Source: Porphyromonas somerae DSM 23386 (GTDB taxonomy: Bacteria > Bacteroidota > Bacteroidia > Bacteroidales > Porphyromonadaceae). Taken from it: a stretch of DNA of 64,000 nt. A program made the translations under genes and the position numbers. The first letter of the stretch is position 1; each line of letters opens with the position of its first letter. This document shows, in pieces, positions 44,899 to 52,149 of this stretch. The stretch spans positions 111 to 64,110 of the forward strand of contig NZ_AQVC01000007.1 in NCBI RefSeq assembly GCF_000372405.1, in the 5' to 3' direction. Below the pieces are notes generated by a model. The model was not told where the DNA came from, made no database searches, and worked only from the letters and a program-made list of their open reading frames with translations.

Positions 44899-45948
44899 AT
44901 GAATAAAAATTTATTTGTGGGAATTGATTTCTCAAAAGAAACGTTTGACGCAGCTATCCTCAAGGTATCTGAAGAGAGCTCTATTGATCTAAAGATCATT
45001 GGTAATGAGCAGTTTAAAAACGATGTGCCAGGTTGTAAGCGATTTGTAAAATGGCTGAATAAGACTTGTGCACTATCTGGCGACTACTCCTCTGTCCTTG
45101 TAGGTGGAGAAGATACAGGTAACTATAGCACCACGTTGCCTAAACAGCTTTATGTGCTGGGAATTGATTGCTCCGTACAAAATGCTTATTCGATCAAATG
45201 TGGTAGTGGCAAGATTGTTCGCGACAAGACCGATAAGATGGACGCAGAAAAGATCGCTTACTACTTCTATCGCTTTCGTGATCAGATTAGGCTCTATAAG
45301 CCCCTATCTAAGGATATGGAGAGCTTAGAGAGACTCTATTCATACCGATATGGACAGGTGAGAGAAAGTGCAAGATTGCAGTGTCAAATAAAAGAATATG
45401 AGCATATTCTTAAGTCAGAACCCAATGATGAGACGCTAAAGTTTATGATCCAACGATTAGAGGAGCAGGAGAGGTTTCTGAAGGAAGAAATCAAGACTAT
45501 TGAAGCTAAAATGGTAGAAATGATTGAAGCTGATGAAGAGCTTAATGAGATCCATGAATGCCTACTGAGCATACCAGGTGTCGGGAAGATCACAAGCCTT
45601 CTTTTGATCGTTGTTACTCGAGGGTTTACAAGGTTTGATAACCCCAAGCAGCTTGCCTGCTTTTTAGGTGTCTCTCCACACCCGAATCAGTCAGGTACAT
45701 CCGTCCAAAATGGCAATCATAGGAGTTGGTTTGCCGACCCTTATTTTGCAAGCCTCTTACATATGACGGCACTCACTGCAAGCATACATAATCCGAAGTT
45801 TAAGGCTTACGATGAAAGGTTAAAGAGCAAAGGCAAGCCAAAACTGCTCATTATGAACAACATCAAAAACAAGCTACTGACGGTCGCCTTTACAATCGCT
45901 ACGAGAAGGACCAAATTCTATTCTGATTATGACGCAAAACGAGCATAG
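44899..45948 (+). CDS. IS110-family transposase (DEDD, RuvC-like)
   Basis: The 349-residue recombinase has an N-terminal RuvC-like domain (FVGIDFSKETFDAA with the first Asp; GGEDTGNYST with the Glu; DKTDKMDAEKIAYYF with the last two Asp). A coiled-coil linker follows (about 150-225). The C-terminal Transposase_20 domain has LLSIPGVGKITSLLLI (helix-hairpin-helix), FLGVSPHPNQSGTSVQNG and NNIKNKLLTVAFTIATRR. All four acidic residues are present and the frame is intact, so it may be active. Confidence 0.93.
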   Translation: MNKNLFVGIDFSKETFDAAILKVSEESSIDLKIIGNEQFKNDVPGCKRFVKWLNKTCALSGDYSSVLVGGEDTGNYSTTLPKQLYVLGIDCSVQNAYSIKCGSGKIVRDKTDKMDAEKIAYYFYRFRDQIRLYKPLSKDMESLERLYSYRYGQVRESARLQCQIKEYEHILKSEPNDETLKFMIQRLEEQERFLKEEIKTIEAKMVEMIEADEELNEIHECLLSIPGVGKITSLLLIVVTRGFTRFDNPKQLACFLGVSPHPNQSGTSVQNGNHRSWFADPYFASLLHMTALTASIHNPKFKAYDERLKSKGKPKLLIMNNIKNKLLTVAFTIATRRTKFYSDYDAKRA

Positions 45949-45998
45949 AGCGAAATAACACTTTTTAACTATATAAATTTGGTGGTGAACATAGATTG

Positions 45999-46032
45999 CC
46001 CCCAGTCGAGGGCGAAGCCCGTTGACTGGGGG
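45999..46032. repeat. Hairpin pair right of the IS110 element
   Basis: CCCCCAGTC (45999-46007) pairs with GACTGGGGG (46024-46032), with a nested GGGC-GAA-GCCC hairpin. It lies directly beyond the element and before the R4 repeat. Confidence 0.65.
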
Positions 46033-46060
46033 TACGAGACGCCCACACCCATCGACCCTT

Positions 46061-46194
46061 GTGGTCGCACTTGGATAGGCTAGTGCGACCGCAAGGGTCG
46101 ATGGATAAACCGCAATCCATTTCCCGCCGGTCTTCGGCTCTACGAGCCTTGACCGGGGGCTATCTGAATGGCACCCTTCGGGTGCTTTTTTGGC
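46061..46194. repeat. Hairpin-rich dispersed repeat R4, copy 2
   Basis: Nearly identical to 42843-42977 in sequence and order of hairpins. It ends in GCACCC-TTC-GGGTGC and TTTTTT, which could serve as the terminator of the transposase message. The right end TTTCCAATGCGTAATCCCT (46246-46264) of an AGGGGTTACGCATTAGAAA element follows; its left end was not found. Confidence 0.78.
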
Positions 46195-46265
46195 GGGGTA
46201 TTACCACTCATGAGAATGTCGTACAGAGTATGAGATGCAGGACTCTTTCCAATGCGTAATCCCTA

Positions 46266-47657
46266 TTATCTAGTGCCACCACCGAGGGCTTTGTAGAGGT
46301 TGATATGGGCTTGGAGAAGCCCTAGTTGGTCGGCATAAGAGCCCATCTCGGCATTGAGGAGCTGTTGCTGGCTGGTGAGCACCTCTAGGTAGGTGCCATT
46401 GCCGAGGGTCATCAGCTTCATGGTCATATCGGTAGCTTGGTGTAACGACTCTAGTTGCTTCTTGCGGAAGTCTATCTTGGTACGGTACGCCTCTATCCGA
46501 TAAAGCTGGTTGCTCACCTCAGCACCAGCAGCTATGAGGGTCTGCTGAAATTGTATTGTTGCCTCCTTCTGCTTAGCCTTGGCGATACGTAGCTGGGCTA
46601 CATTTCGACCATTATTGAAGATAGGCTGGAATAGCGACCCGATGGCGTTGCCCACAAAGGTGAAGGGGTCTACAATCACCCCGCCAAGGGCATTGGTCCA
46701 GGAGCCATTGGCGGTTAGCTTGATAGAGGGGAGGAAGTCGGCCCGAGCTCTATTGGCACCATAGTAGGCCATCACTAGTCGCTCCTCAGCCATCTGCACA
46801 TCAGGGCGAAGGGCTAGGAGGTCCACTGGCACTCCAAGGTCTGTGTCGAAGTGGGGGATCCTCTCGCTATCCATCGATCCCCTCTCTATCTGCTGTGGTG
46901 GAAGATGAAGTAGGGTGGCGAGGGCATTTTCTGTCACTCTCCTCTGAGTCTTGAGCTCTGCTAGCACATCAAGTAGTCCAAAGGTCTGTGCCTCTGCTTG
47001 TGCAATAGCAGCTTCAGTGACTCTTCCTGTCTCCTTTAGCAGTCGGAGCACTCTGATATTTTCTCTCCAGGTAGCCACCGTCTTCTCTGCCACGCCTATC
47101 TGGGCATCAAGCGCCAATAGCGTGTAGTAGCTATTGGCCACCGCAGCGATGATATTGGTCTGTACTAGATAGGTCTGAGCCTCTGCAAGTCGAGTCTGAG
47201 CTTTTTGTTGCTCCAAACTATTGCGAAGCTTCCCGAAGAGGTCAACTTCCCAACTGGCGGTGATGGGGAGGTTGTAGCTCCACACTTCGGTATTATAGCT
47301 GTATTGCCCCGATGGTGCTGCAGAGATATTGGGAAGGAACCCTAGCTTGGCGGATAGCAATGCCGCCTTGGACTGCTCTAGCCCTAGCTGGGCGATGCGG
47401 ATATCGGCATTGCGCTCTAGAGCGGTCTTGATCAGTCCTTTCAGTTGGGGGTCACAAAAAAAGTCTTGCCACGAAAGGGTCGCGATATTTTGATCCGTTG
47501 CTGGTACTGTGTCATTGGGCAGAGTGGGGGCTCTGAAAAGTCGCTCCGCCGTGATCTCCTCTGGGCGCTGGTAGCTCCCATAGATTCCGCAACTAGAGAG
47601 GAGTAGCGGCATCAGGGAGAGACATAGGTAGAGACATGGGATATACTTATTCTTCAT
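46266..47657 (-). CDS. Outer-membrane efflux lipoprotein (TolC/OprM type)
   Basis: The outer-membrane channel of a tripartite RND pump is about 463 residues from MKNKYIPCLYLCLSLMPLLLSSC (47657), whose lipobox is LLSSC. Two outer-membrane-efflux repeats are present, with the typical EVDLFGKLRNSLEQQKAQ and DFLPSIKLTANGSW segments. The ATG at 47669 is also possible; upstream in-frame codons lie deep within the transporter gene. The start overlaps the end of the transporter gene by about 11 bp. The gene stops next to a repeat-element end. Confidence 0.92.
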   Translation of the reverse strand: MKNKYIPCLYLCLSLMPLLLSSCGIYGSYQRPEEITAERLFRAPTLPNDTVPATDQNIATLSWQDFFCDPQLKGLIKTALERNADIRIAQLGLEQSKAALLSAKLGFLPNISAAPSGQYSYNTEVWSYNLPITASWEVDLFGKLRNSLEQQKAQTRLAEAQTYLVQTNIIAAVANSYYTLLALDAQIGVAEKTVATWRENIRVLRLLKETGRVTEAAIAQAEAQTFGLLDVLAELKTQRRVTENALATLLHLPPQQIERGSMDSERIPHFDTDLGVPVDLLALRPDVQMAEERLVMAYYGANRARADFLPSIKLTANGSWTNALGGVIVDPFTFVGNAIGSLFQPIFNNGRNVAQLRIAKAKQKEATIQFQQTLIAAGAEVSNQLYRIEAYRTKIDFRKKQLESLHQATDMTMKLMTLGNGTYLEVLTSQQQLLNAEMGSYADQLGLLQAHINLYKALGGGTR

Positions 47658-50600
47658 CTTTCGAATCATCTTTAGTTTCAAATTGGATGGGGTGGATCCG
47701 CTCTTGCCAGTTTTGGGCAATGTAGTAAAGCCCAGGCACAAAGATTACCTGCAATAGCACACCTATTAGCATACCACCCACAGCAGCTACACCGAGCGAG
47801 AAGTTGCCTGCAGCACCTGCACCTGTGGTAAACATAAGTGGCAGGAGGCCTATGATCATCGCGAGAGAGGTCATGAGGATAGGTCGCATACGCTCTGCAG
47901 AAGCCGAGATGGTCGCCTGCAGTATGCTATAGCCTTGGTGGCGGTGCTGGCGGGCGTACTCCACGATCAGCACGGCATTCTTGGCGAGTAGCCCTATGAG
48001 CATGATCATTGCAATCTGTACGTAGATATTATTCTCCACGCCAAAGATCATTGCGAACATAAAGGTGCCCATCAGCCCAAAGGGTACTGACAGTATCACC
48101 GCAAGTGGTAGCACGAAGCTCTCGTACTGAGCAGCTAGAAGTAGGTAGATAAATACAAGTGAGAGCAGTAGCACCATCACGGTAGAGCCTGCTCCACCAC
48201 CCTTTTGCTCCTCACGGGTAAGGCCAGAGAACTCGTAGGCCACGCCCGATGGTAGGGCACTTGCGGCCACCTCTTCAACCGCCTTGATAGCTTCTCCCGA
48301 TGAGTAACCAGGGGCTGGTGTGGCATTAACGTTGATCGAATTAAATAGGTTAAATCGATTGATCACCTGCGGGCCATATACCTTCTCAAGCGAGATAAAC
48401 TGACTGATAGGAGCCATACCTTGAGGCCCTCTCACATAGATCTTTTGGAGATCAGAGAGGTTGGCCCTATCCTCTGGCCCGGCTTGTAGGTACACCCTAT
48501 AGAGGTACCCAAAGGCATTGAAGTTGGAGGCATACATACCGCCAATGTAGCCCTGAAGGGTGGAGTAAATGGTCTGTGGCGAGATCCCTGCCATCTTGAG
48601 CTTAGCTGCATCTACATCCACGCGGTACATAGGGAAGCTAGGGTTGAAAGTGGTAAAGGCAGCTGCTATCTCGGATCGCTGATTGAGGGCGGTAATATAG
48701 CCTACTGCAATATTATAGAAGTCCGATAACTCCCGACCATTGGTATCCTGGAGGTCCATCTGCACACCACCCGAGGCACTATACCCTGGAATAGTCGGTG
48801 GCACAAAGGCCATAAGGCGAGCATTGGGGAGGGTGGCAAACCTCTGCATGATCCTCTGCTGCACGGCAGCCGAACTATTCTTTTTGGAGGGGCGCTCACT
48901 CCACGGCTTGAGCTGTACGATAAGGGTGGCATAAGAGCTGCCGACCCCACTCATCAGTCCAAATCCAGCAAACTCTGTTACCGACTCTACCTCTGGGAAT
49001 TGGTGGATCACCTTGCTCACCTCGTAGAGTACCTTGGTACTCTCTTCTAGTGAAGCACCTGGCTGAAGGCTTACCTGAGCCAGTACTACACCATTATCCT
49101 CCTCAGGCACAAAGCCAGTGGGGGTATTGCCTACTAGTAGTGCAGTGATGATGAGTGTTGCCACTACCGCAATTGAGGTGAGTAGCTTGCGAGGGGCGAT
49201 CCTGTTTAGGGCACCTCTGTACTTGCCGAGCAGGCGATTGTAGGAGGTGTTGAAGGCTATGTGGAAGCGCTCTATAAACTTGGGCTTCTTGCCACTTTCG
49301 TCGCTAGCAGGCTTTAGGAATAAGGCGCACAGTGCTGGGGTGAGGGTGAGGGCGTTGACACCAGAGAGGGCTATCGCGATCGCCATGGTGATACCAAACT
49401 GCCGGTAGTAAACTCCAGAGACACCGCCAATAAAGCTCACAGGGATAAATACAGCCATCATCACCATCGTGATAGAGAGGATCGCTCCACCTATCTCCTC
49501 CATCGCCTTGATGGAGGCAGCTTGTGGGCTTTTGTATCCATGGTCGAGCTTGGCGTGTACCGCCTCTACCACCACGATGGCATCGTCTACCACAATAGCA
49601 ATCGCTAGCACCAGAGCACTCAGCACCAGTAGATTGATGGAGAAGCCAAAGAGCTGTAGGAAGAAGAAGGTACCTATCAGTGACACTGGGATGGCAATAG
49701 CTGGAATAAGGGTGCTTCGGAAGTCTTGGAGGAAGATATAGACCACAAGCATTACCAAGAGGAATGCTTCAAGCAAGGTACGTAGCACATTGCCCATAGC
49801 CGCGTAGAGGAAGTCATTGACATTCATGCCGTAGGATATACTTAGGCCAGGTGGGAGGTCTTTCTTTACCTCCTCCATCAGCGCCTCTATATCCTTTACC
49901 ACTTGGGTAGCATTGGAGCCTGCAATCTGGTTAACCCCGATATTGATAGAGGTCTTGCCATCGCGCGATGCCACCACTGAGTAGTAGAGGGCCCCTAGCT
50001 CCACATCCGCTACATCCTTGAGGCGGAGGAGCTGACCATTGGCATCGGCTCGTAGGATGATATTGCCAAATTCATCGGCATTCTTAAGGCGTCCTCTGGT
50101 GGTGAGGGCATACTCAAAGGCCTGATTGCCCTGTGTGCCCAACTGACCAGGAGCCGCCTCAATATTTTGCTCCTGCAGTGCCATCATCACATCGGCAGGG
50201 ATCAAGCCATACTGAGCCATCACATCGGGCTTCAGCCAGATACGCATGGTGTAGGTCTTGGCACCTGGTACCGAGGCCTCTCCCACACCAGGTACACGCA
50301 TGATCTGGGGGAGGATATTGATATCTACATAGTTTTGCAGAAAGAGGTCGTCGTATCGATCATCGGTATCCTCGATAGCAATACGGAGCAGTGTACTACT
50401 CTGTCGTTTATTGACACTCACCCCCGACCTAGTCACCTCAGCTGGGAGTAGTGCCTGAGCACGTGTTACACGGTTTTGTACATTGACCTGTGCCATGTCG
50501 GGGTCGATATCTGGGTCGAAGTAGATCGTAATCGAGCCAGAGCCAGCATTGCTGGCACTGGAGGTCATGTGGGTCATACCCTCTACGCCATTGATCGCTT

Positions 50601-50802
50601 CCTCTAGGGGCGAGAGCACTGCATTCACCACCGTCTCGGCATCGGCTCCTGGATAGAAGGCTTGGACTGATATGGTAGGTGGTGCTATATCGGGGTAGCG
50701 CTCTACTGGTAGGCTAGTGATGCCTATCAGTCCCAGTAGCACGATGATGATAGAGATGACCGAGGAGCGGACTGGTCGCTTGATAAATCCGTCTAGTTTC
50801 AT
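47647..50802 (-). CDS. RND multidrug efflux transporter (HAE1/AcrB type)
   Basis: The 1051-residue inner-membrane pump begins MKLDGFIKRPVRSSVI and has 12 predicted helices and two large periplasmic loops. The proton-relay residues are present: adjacent Asp pair in AIVVDDAIVVVE (helix 4) and Lys in LLAKNAVLIVEYA (helix 10). PGADAETVVNAVLSPLEE and FDPDIDPDMAQVNVQNRV are HAE1 signatures. It exports hydrophobic drugs or bile-type compounds to the outside with its two partners. Its start overlaps the adaptor stop (TAATG). Confidence 0.96.
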   Translation of the reverse strand: MKLDGFIKRPVRSSVISIIIVLLGLIGITSLPVERYPDIAPPTISVQAFYPGADAETVVNAVLSPLEEAINGVEGMTHMTSSASNAGSGSITIYFDPDIDPDMAQVNVQNRVTRAQALLPAEVTRSGVSVNKRQSSTLLRIAIEDTDDRYDDLFLQNYVDINILPQIMRVPGVGEASVPGAKTYTMRIWLKPDVMAQYGLIPADVMMALQEQNIEAAPGQLGTQGNQAFEYALTTRGRLKNADEFGNIILRADANGQLLRLKDVADVELGALYYSVVASRDGKTSINIGVNQIAGSNATQVVKDIEALMEEVKKDLPPGLSISYGMNVNDFLYAAMGNVLRTLLEAFLLVMLVVYIFLQDFRSTLIPAIAIPVSLIGTFFFLQLFGFSINLLVLSALVLAIAIVVDDAIVVVEAVHAKLDHGYKSPQAASIKAMEEIGGAILSITMVMMAVFIPVSFIGGVSGVYYRQFGITMAIAIALSGVNALTLTPALCALFLKPASDESGKKPKFIERFHIAFNTSYNRLLGKYRGALNRIAPRKLLTSIAVVATLIITALLVGNTPTGFVPEEDNGVVLAQVSLQPGASLEESTKVLYEVSKVIHQFPEVESVTEFAGFGLMSGVGSSYATLIVQLKPWSERPSKKNSSAAVQQRIMQRFATLPNARLMAFVPPTIPGYSASGGVQMDLQDTNGRELSDFYNIAVGYITALNQRSEIAAAFTTFNPSFPMYRVDVDAAKLKMAGISPQTIYSTLQGYIGGMYASNFNAFGYLYRVYLQAGPEDRANLSDLQKIYVRGPQGMAPISQFISLEKVYGPQVINRFNLFNSINVNATPAPGYSSGEAIKAVEEVAASALPSGVAYEFSGLTREEQKGGGAGSTVMVLLLSLVFIYLLLAAQYESFVLPLAVILSVPFGLMGTFMFAMIFGVENNIYVQIAMIMLIGLLAKNAVLIVEYARQHRHQGYSILQATISASAERMRPILMTSLAMIIGLLPLMFTTGAGAAGNFSLGVAAVGGMLIGVLLQVIFVPGLYYIAQNWQERIHPIQFETKDDSKDEE

Positions 50803-51947
50803 TACCGCTCCTCCATTTGATATTTAATCTTCATGCCCTCCCGGAGGGTTACAGCACCATCTAGTACCACTTTGTCGCCTGCCGACAGACCAGAGGTAAC
50901 AATGTAGTTTTGTCCATCATTTTGTGGCAGTAGCTCTATCCCTCGTGCGGTGACGTTGCCGTCATTGTCCACAACATAGATAAATGAATTCTTCTGTAGT
51001 TGGAAGGTGGCTAGCTGTGGCACCTCAATAGCATTCTCAATCACGTTGGGGATGATCACCTCGCCCGTAGCACCACTGAGAAGTATGCGGTCTGGGTTGG
51101 GGAAGAGCACGCGCACATTGAGCGAACCAGTGGTGGGGTTGAGTACCCCGCTCACCGTCTCTAGCACGCCTTTGTGTGGGTAGAGTGTGCCATCAATAAG
51201 GCGAAGCTCAATACCGCCAATAGAGGAGATGCCCTCTTTGAGCCCTCCATGGGCACGAGAGAGTGCGAGGAATTGCCTTTCGGTGATAGAGAAGTGGGCA
51301 TACATTTCGCTGATATCGCTCACCGAGGTGAGGGGCTGTGGCATCTGTGGAGATACGAGACTCCCCACGCGGTATGGGATGCTACCCACTACGCCATCGG
51401 TAGGGCTTACCACACGGGTGTAGGAGAGCTGTTTCTGGGCACTCGCCAATTGAGCCTTGGCACTGGCAAGTGAGGCCTTGGCGGTGGCGAGTTGGTTTTC
51501 GCTTGATTGGAGTGCGTAGTCCCCGATGATATTTTCGCTGGCTAGCTGGCGATTGTTCTTGGCCGTTAGCTCGGCAGTTGCCACCTGAGACTCAGCCACA
51601 GCTACAGCTGCCCTGGCAGCATTGACCGCCTCTTGGAACTGTACCTGGTCCAGCACAAAGAGGAGCTGGCCCTTACGCACCTTGGCTCCCTCATCTACAG
51701 CCACCTGAGTGATGGGTCCAGCCACCTGTGGGCGTATCTCTACATCCAGTTTGCCCCGAAGTGTAGTGGGGTAGATAGATGGTAAAGTGATCTGCTGCTC
51801 CTTCAACTCTCGTACGGTGTAGGTGGTGCCATCGGCTTGCTGCCCTTGGCCGCCCTTTTTCGTGTCACAACCACTCAGGGGTAGTAGTGCCGCAACTGCT
51901 ATAGCCACTAACCCTATTAGTCTCATCGAAGACTTTTTCATATTCAT
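50802..51947 (-). CDS. RND efflux periplasmic adaptor (membrane-fusion lipoprotein)
   Basis: The 381-residue lipoprotein has lipobox PLSGC. Barrel-sandwich and lipoyl half-motifs frame a long helical hairpin rich in Ala/Gln (AAVAVAESQVATAELTAKNNRQLASENIIGDYALQSSENQL). The beta-barrel and proximal domains follow (LSGATGEVIIPNVIENAIEVPQ). It couples the transporter to the outer-membrane channel. It is the first gene of the operon. The second in-frame ATG (51941) is an equally good start. Confidence 0.95.
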   Translation of the reverse strand: MNMKKSSMRLIGLVAIAVAALLPLSGCDTKKGGQGQQADGTTYTVRELKEQQITLPSIYPTTLRGKLDVEIRPQVAGPITQVAVDEGAKVRKGQLLFVLDQVQFQEAVNAARAAVAVAESQVATAELTAKNNRQLASENIIGDYALQSSENQLATAKASLASAKAQLASAQKQLSYTRVVSPTDGVVGSIPYRVGSLVSPQMPQPLTSVSDISEMYAHFSITERQFLALSRAHGGLKEGISSIGGIELRLIDGTLYPHKGVLETVSGVLNPTTGSLNVRVLFPNPDRILLSGATGEVIIPNVIENAIEVPQLATFQLQKNSFIYVVDNDGNVTARGIELLPQNDGQNYIVTSGLSAGDKVVLDGAVTLREGMKIKYQMEER

Positions 51948-51989
51948 TCTTTTCTTTTGTCGGTTTGGGTCTCTTTTTTAGAGTACTTG

Positions 51990-51997
51990 CAAACTTA
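51990..51997 (-). promoter_or_regulatory. -7 box of the efflux operon
   Basis: TAAGTTTG on the minus strand, about 43 bp before the adaptor start, matches TAnnTTTG. No adjacent regulator gene is present. Confidence 0.6.
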
Positions 51998-52149
51998 CCC
52001 AAAGAGTGCGTAAAATCTAAGTAATTAAGGAGTTTTTAGTGGGTGATGTGTCAGCTCTATTAGATGGAAAGGTGTAGTCAATAGCTCCCCGACACACGAC
52101 CCTTTGCGGGAGGGGGAGTGGCGGATAACCATATATGAGATAAATAGGT

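Larger units (their letters stand above)
44640..45960 (+). mobile_element. IS110-family insertion sequence
   Basis: The element has one transposase gene (44899-45948), a structured non-coding upstream segment with its own promoter, and a very short 3' flank. IS110 elements have no terminal inverted repeats or reliable target duplications, so the limits given are estimates. Both sides abut hairpin-rich repeats: an orphan hairpin on the left, and on the right CCCCCAGTC/GACTGGGGG (45999-46032) followed by R4. This fits the known preference of the family for palindromic targets. Confidence 0.8.
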
